Shown one piece after another: positions 6,025 through 8,935 of a DNA stretch of 8,935 bases. The notes beneath the pieces are model-generated. The model did no database searches. It was not told the origin of the DNA and saw only the letters and a list, made by a program, of their open reading frames with translations. Source of the stretch: JAZSMS01 sp045536015 (GTDB lineage: Bacteria > Bacillota > Clostridia > Christensenellales > QALW01); contig JAZSMS010000153.1 of NCBI GenBank assembly GCA_045536015.1, positions 1 to 8,935 of the forward strand, read 5' to 3'. Both the position numbers and the translations under genes were made by a program. Position 1 is the stretch's first letter; the number at the start of each line of letters is the position of its first letter.

Positions 6025-6615
6025 ATGATTGATATTGAAAAAATGCTGTATGACAAGGTCAAATCTGAAATGTCAAATTGGGATGAGGACGGCATTTATG
6101 CTATTTCATTTTTCGTCTATTCTAATGAGGCATACGAGTTTAAGAATTTCACCAATGTATCAACTTGGGCTATTAGTTATAATACCGAATCAGATTGCGA
6201 GGGAGCGGGTCCACTTGATGAAGAAAGATGGAACTATGCTTTTTGGAGACAGGACGAAACAAGCATAATTGACATTGTTGAACCTGATGAATGCACCGAA
6301 GCTTTGTATAAGTGGTATGCAGAACAGGGCATTGAAAATATTGGTTTTGAAGATATGGATAATATGTACGATGAGGAATACAATTACATCGGAAAAGGTC
6401 CTATTGGTCATTACGAATTAATTGGAATCGCTGCCAATGTTGCGAAGAAATTGCAAGAAGAGGGTTTTGTTGAAAACCAATTCAAAATACCACTTCCTAT
6501 CATAATTCACGGCCTTGAATGTGCTTGGTATGATATTGAGGCAACCCAAAAAGCAAACCCAAACGGAGAAGCAGACACATATATCGATGCGATGAAAGAA
6601 ATGGGTGCAATTTAA
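6025..6615 (+). CDS. Acidic orphan protein, possibly DUF4303-like
   Basis: This 196-residue, strongly acidic protein is rich in tryptophan and tyrosine. It has no signal peptide or membrane segment, so it is presumably cytosolic. The N-terminal layout (about 23-60: GIYAISFFVYSNEAYEF followed by STWAISYNTESDC) and the later EERWNYAFWRQDE segment (66-78) recall DUF4303-type proteins, some of which are found near polymorphic toxins as possible immunity proteins. This resemblance is from memory and weak. The C-terminal IIHGLECAWYDIEATQKANP would fit the end of that family. It is a single gene with its own strong promoter, a ribosome site AAGAGGT 6-7 nt before the ATG, and a long terminator hairpin after the TAA. 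There is no adjacent toxin gene in the window. Real gene: very likely. Function: not known. Confidence 0.85.
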   Translation: MIDIEKMLYDKVKSEMSNWDEDGIYAISFFVYSNEAYEFKNFTNVSTWAISYNTESDCEGAGPLDEERWNYAFWRQDETSIIDIVEPDECTEALYKWYAEQGIENIGFEDMDNMYDEEYNYIGKGPIGHYELIGIAANVAKKLQEEGFVENQFKIPLPIIIHGLECAWYDIEATQKANPNGEADTYIDAMKEMGAI

Positions 6616-6633
6616 CTTTTGGAATCAATAATC

Positions 6634-6670
6634 AAAAGGACTATGACATTTCGTGTGTCATAGTCCTTTT
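6634..6670. terminator. Long bidirectional terminator after the 6025 gene
   Basis: A perfect 15-bp stem, AAAAGGACTATGACA at 6634-6648 with TGTCATAGTCCTTTT at 6656-6670, has a 7-nt loop. The stem ends in T residues on either strand. It lies 18 nt after the stop codon of the plus-strand gene. Confidence 0.85.
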
Positions 6671-6708
6671 AAAATAATTTGCACCAAAGCAAAAATCGAG
6701 GCATAAAG

Positions 6709-6743
6709 AAAACCCCGAAAACCGTAATGGTTTCGGGGTTTTT
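6709..6743. terminator. Second hairpin terminator between convergent genes
   Basis: AAAACCCCGAAAACC and GGTTTCGGGGTTTTT pair around a GTAAT loop with one bulged A. The plus strand ends in five T residues, and the minus strand has TTTTCTTT after the stem. It can stop read-through from the left and transcripts of the minus-strand gene at 6913-7698. Confidence 0.8.
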
Positions 6744-6797
6744 GAATACTCTGTAAGATAAGTGATTATCTCTTGGAGTTTTAGCAATACCGTGTGA

Positions 6798-6824
6798 TAT
6801 CGTGAATATCGTGATTATCGTCGC
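6798..6824. repeat. 9-bp TATCGTGAW tandem repeat, three units
   Basis: Units TATCGTGAA (6798-6806), TATCGTGAT (6807-6815) and TATCGTCGC (6816-6824) are adjacent, the third being diverged. The array sits 8 bp from the start of the 11-bp repeat array. Its role is unknown. Confidence 0.6.
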
Positions 6825-6912
6825 ATAAAGTGTTGCACCAAATCTGCACCAAATTTGCACCAAAATCACACCAACGCTTAACGCCTATTCAGCTCGACAA
6901 ATTCTTATTTGT

Positions 6913-7698
6913 TTATTCTTCTACCCAATTCCATTCGAACTTGTCCCAATGCTCTTTTTCATTTGACAGAAGTTCTTTCACCTTTGGGACTATTGATCCC
7001 GCAAACGAAACGGTGTTTTCGTGAGAAAAATATATTGCCCAAGAAAATTCTTTATCAGTATAAATCGTTTCGTGTTCACCATATTCAATCAATTCAACAG
7101 TTTCAATGCAATTTTGCGGTCTAAAAAAGTTTTCACCATAACTGTACATATGTGTTTGAGGAAGACCTATGATCTGTTCAAACTGCTTCATATACGGCTC
7201 GAAATAGTCAAACATAACAAAGAATTTTTCCGAAATCTCTTTCGGCTCATCGCCCATAAGCGGAAACCACAACGATGTATTTACATATCCCCAAACAGAG
7301 CAAAATTTATCTTTCAATGCAGTAGCTTCCGAACCAATAATCACTCGATTATATGGTATATCCACCAATGCAAGAGTATCTTTGTTTAATAAAACTTCTT
7401 CAAAAAATCCACAAAACTCTCGATTCGTTTTTTCAATAATATGTTTCGCCAAACTGTTTTGAGGTTTTAAAACAGAGGGTTCATAATGCACATCAATAAA
7501 ATTTAAAACCGCTCCTTTTAAATCTTCGATACTTTCAAATGACTTGTCTATGAGTGTCGATAACTTAAATTCCAGTTCATATGCGACTTGATAACCCACA
7601 TATGTAATACCGCCGTGTTGTCCGTAAGCCTTATGATAAGCCTCTGCTTTGTTTCTACACCAAAGTTTCAAATGGTTGATTATATTGTTAAAAATCAC
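6913..7698 (-). CDS. Orphan protein of unknown function
   Basis: I do not recognise this protein. From the chosen start it has 261 residues, no signal peptide and no transmembrane helix. It is rich in acidic and aromatic residues, especially towards the C-terminus, where EFSWAIYFSHENTVSFAGS is followed by KELLSNEKEHWDKFEWNWVEE. That tail looks like the end of small immunity or stress-type proteins, but this is only an impression. The middle (about 85-200) alternates short hydrophobic strands and helices, with FFVMFDYFEPYMKQFEQIIG as a clear amphipathic helix. The frame opens at a TTG (7728) without a ribosome site. GGAGG at 7709-7705 stands 6 nt before a GTG at 7698, which is therefore taken as start. 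It has its own promoter and terminators, and it faces the other orphan gene. Confidence 0.8.
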   Translation of the reverse strand: MIFNNIINHLKLWCRNKAEAYHKAYGQHGGITYVGYQVAYELEFKLSTLIDKSFESIEDLKGAVLNFIDVHYEPSVLKPQNSLAKHIIEKTNREFCGFFEEVLLNKDTLALVDIPYNRVIIGSEATALKDKFCSVWGYVNTSLWFPLMGDEPKEISEKFFVMFDYFEPYMKQFEQIIGLPQTHMYSYGENFFRPQNCIETVELIEYGEHETIYTDKEFSWAIYFSHENTVSFAGSIVPKVKELLSNEKEHWDKFEWNWVEE

Positions 7699-7775
7699 AA
7701 CGCACCTCCATAGCACACCTTCAAGCAAGCAATCATCTTAATTTATCGTCAAATTCAAGTTTATCTATTAGTTGT

Positions 7776-7804
7776 ATTATACTATAAAAACGGTGAAAAG
7801 TAAA
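7776..7804 (-). promoter_or_regulatory. Promoter of the 6913-7698 gene
   Basis: On the minus strand TTTACT (7804-7799) is followed after 17 nt by a perfect TATAAT (7781-7776). The leader to the GTG start would be about 70 nt. The -35 matches the consensus at four of six positions. Confidence 0.65.
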
Positions 7805-7805
7805 T

Positions 7806-7844
7806 AGGACGGCTCAATTCTTTACAAATTGAACCGTCCTTTTT
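7806..7844. terminator. Hairpin terminator downstream of the recombinase gene
   Basis: AGGACGGCTCAATT (7806-7819) and AATTGAACCGTCCT (7827-7840) form a 14-position stem. Its single irregular pair is C-A on the plus-strand transcript but a G-U wobble on the minus-strand transcript, so the fold is intact only for leftward RNA. That suggests it ends the recombinase transcript, although the better T tract (7840-7844) is on the plus strand. Confidence 0.65.
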
Positions 7845-7932
7845 GATTAAAGCAAATCGTGCTCGATAGATTCAGCCATCTTGGCTTTTTATTCTTTGAA
7901 GATGTGAACGTAGATATTAGAGGTAGTGAATA

Positions 7933-8935
7933 TCAACAATCCTCACATGTTGGTGTACTAAGATATTTTTTCTCAGGTGGTGGGGTTTTGTCGATCAGTT
8001 TGTAGTAGATGTGGATTTCACGTGGTTCCTTGCTGTATTTGCCGGGGCATTTGTCAACCGTTACGAACTCGATCAGCTCCATACACATCTCACGAGTAAG
8101 TGTGGGAATGGTCAGATAGGTTTTCAGACGGGAAATAAACTCGTCAACGTTTGCCCTTTCCTTCGTGGTGTCAGCCTGTCGTTTCTCGATCTCGGAGCGT
8201 TCATTCTGCAGTTTCAGCTTCTCCGCCTGATACTTTTCCAAAAGACCGACACAAATATCCTCGGGGATCTTACCGCTGACCTTATCCTCATAAACAGACG
8301 AGATCAGTTTGTCAAGCTCTGCCGTTCTGCGAAGGATTTGACTCGTTCGCTTTCTGTCCCACATGGCTTCCTCGGACAATACAAGATCGCACCGTTTCAA
8401 AAATGCTGCCCTCGCTTCCGCTTCATCGGTTTCCACAAGTTGTATCTTGGAACGTATGTCCTCTAATACGATCTGTTCCAGCGTTGCCATCTTGATGTAA
8501 TGACTGCAACAGGTACGCCCCTGGAACTTTGTGTAACTTCCGCAATTGAAGTGATTGCGGTGGTAGGTTCGCGGATCGGTTCGCTTATGTCGGGTATTGT
8601 TCCAGCCCGAGTGCATTTTCGCTCCGCAGTCCGCGCAGTAGGCAAGTCCCGAAAGGGGCAATACAACGCCCGTGCGGTTCTTCTTGCCCTGACTTACCGA
8701 CGCCTCCATCTCACGGCACTTGTCCCACAGTTCTTGGCTTACAATGGCTTCGTGGGTGTTATACACCCACACCATATCCTCCGGATCCCGTTTTACGGTT
8801 TTCTTGTTCTTGTAGGACAGCGTAGTCGTCCGCATCTGCACAAGATGTCCGAGATAGGTGGGATTGGTGAGGATCTGCTTGACCGTTGCACAAGACCAAA
8901 GATGATGGGATTTTCTCGTGTTGGGGATCGCGAAC
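7933..8935 (-). CDS. Large serine recombinase, C-terminal part; N-terminus outside window
   Basis: Large serine recombinases integrate and excise mobile elements by double-strand cleavage through a serine-linked intermediate. About 334 codons are visible; the catalytic N-terminal resolvase domain lies beyond base 8935. The frame is open to the window end, and the apparent start at 8841 is internal because the preceding codons read TVKQILTNPTYLGHLVQMR, a typical recombinase-domain segment. Next come TTLSYKNKKTVKRDPEDMVW, a zinc beta-ribbon (LAYCADCGAKMHSGW, then FNCGSY and TCCSHYIK), a long coiled coil (about 8430-8120) and a C-terminal segment LTREMCMELIEFVTVDKCPG with IHIYYKL, which matches DUF4368-type tails of TndX/TnpX-like transposon recombinases. 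Its base composition is clearly richer in GC than its neighbours, a sign of transfer. It ends in TGA at 7933, with a hairpin about 90 nt further on. Confidence 0.93.
   Translation of the reverse strand, partial: FAIPNTRKSHHLWSCATVKQILTNPTYLGHLVQMRTTTLSYKNKKTVKRDPEDMVWVYNTHEAIVSQELWDKCREMEASVSQGKKNRTGVVLPLSGLAYCADCGAKMHSGWNNTRHKRTDPRTYHRNHFNCGSYTKFQGRTCCSHYIKMATLEQIVLEDIRSKIQLVETDEAEARAAFLKRCDLVLSEEAMWDRKRTSQILRRTAELDKLISSVYEDKVSGKIPEDICVGLLEKYQAEKLKLQNERSEIEKRQADTTKERANVDEFISRLKTYLTIPTLTREMCMELIEFVTVDKCPGKYSKEPREIHIYYKLIDKTPPPEKKYLSTPTCEDC

Larger units (their letters stand above)
6678..6876. repeat. 11-bp TTGCACCAAAN tandem repeat with a distant copy
   Basis: Units at 6833-6843 (TTGCACCAAAT), 6844-6854 (CTGCACCAAAT), 6855-6865 (TTGCACCAAAA) and a decayed 6866-6876 (TCACACCAACG) stand in register. 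An isolated copy, TTGCACCAAAG, lies at 6679-6689 in the same orientation. Direct repeats of this kind can be recombinase arm-binding sites or old attachment-site flanks, but no tyrosine integrase gene is present in the window. Confidence 0.75.
6616..6912. other. Gene-free stretch with two hairpins and two tandem repeats
   Basis: This interval separates two convergent orphan genes. It contains the two terminator hairpins, a 9-bp and an 11-bp tandem repeat, and an extra distant copy of the 11-bp unit, all listed separately. A 66-codon minus-strand frame crosses it (6669-6869), but it passes through the hairpin and both repeats and has no ribosome site, so it is not called. Confidence 0.7.

Noticed and set aside
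6669..6869. A 66-codon minus-strand frame
   Set aside because: It runs through a terminator hairpin and both tandem repeats and has no Shine-Dalgarno. At most it is a relic of a lost gene end.
7874..7890. Small plus-strand hairpin AGCCA-TCT-TGGCT followed by T residues
   Set aside because: Only five base pairs, and no plus-strand gene lies upstream, so I do not call it a terminator.
7929..8841. Plus-strand frames inside the recombinase gene, such as 8011-8466
   Set aside because: They lie antisense to a coding sequence with clear zinc-ribbon and coiled-coil features and have no recognisable content.
1..8935. CRISPR array, tRNA or rRNA genes
   Set aside because: No regularly spaced repeats with unique spacers, and no tRNA arm patterns or rRNA motifs were found on reading through.

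Overview
The window looks like chromosomal DNA from a low-GC Firmicute, most likely an uncultured member of the Clostridia. The evidence is AT-rich intergenic DNA, strong Shine-Dalgarno sites, sigma-A-like promoters, intrinsic terminators, a mrnC-rlmB-sigH cluster as in Bacillus and relatives, a CwlD-like amidase, and a GTP-type PEP carboxykinase. SigH and CwlD-type genes are typical of spore-forming lineages, but the window alone does not prove sporulation.

Left part (1-5011), core genome. The 3' two-thirds or more of a GTP-dependent PEP carboxykinase gene runs rightward and ends at two tandem hairpins. Facing it is a tightly packed leftward operon, mrnC-rlmB-sigH, in which the genes overlap by 17 and 1 nt. 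It is driven by an extended -10 promoter at 3363-3391. Upstream, also leftward, are a ZIP-family metal transporter and a membrane-anchored N-acetylmuramoyl-L-alanine amidase. The transporter leader carries a nested inverted repeat that overlaps both its -10 box and its Shine-Dalgarno. The best-looking amidase start is an ATT codon.

Middle (about 5090-5350), candidate replication origin. Four perfect DnaA boxes (TTATCCACA), one consensus-compatible box and two degenerate ones lie within 160 bp. The last pair forms an inverted repeat followed directly by CTATTATTT, which reads as DnaA-trio-like triplets on the other strand, and then by a very AT-rich stretch. No dnaA gene is visible. The five genes to the left all point away from this site, as expected next to an origin.

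Right part (5342-8935), accessory in character. It holds a small lipoprotein with a beta-sandwich-like domain, two acidic, aromatic-rich orphan proteins on opposite strands, strong bidirectional hairpins, 9-bp and 11-bp tandem repeats, and the C-terminal part of a large serine recombinase. The recombinase is visibly richer in GC than its surroundings and runs off the window. This suggests the edge of an integrated mobile element close to the candidate origin.
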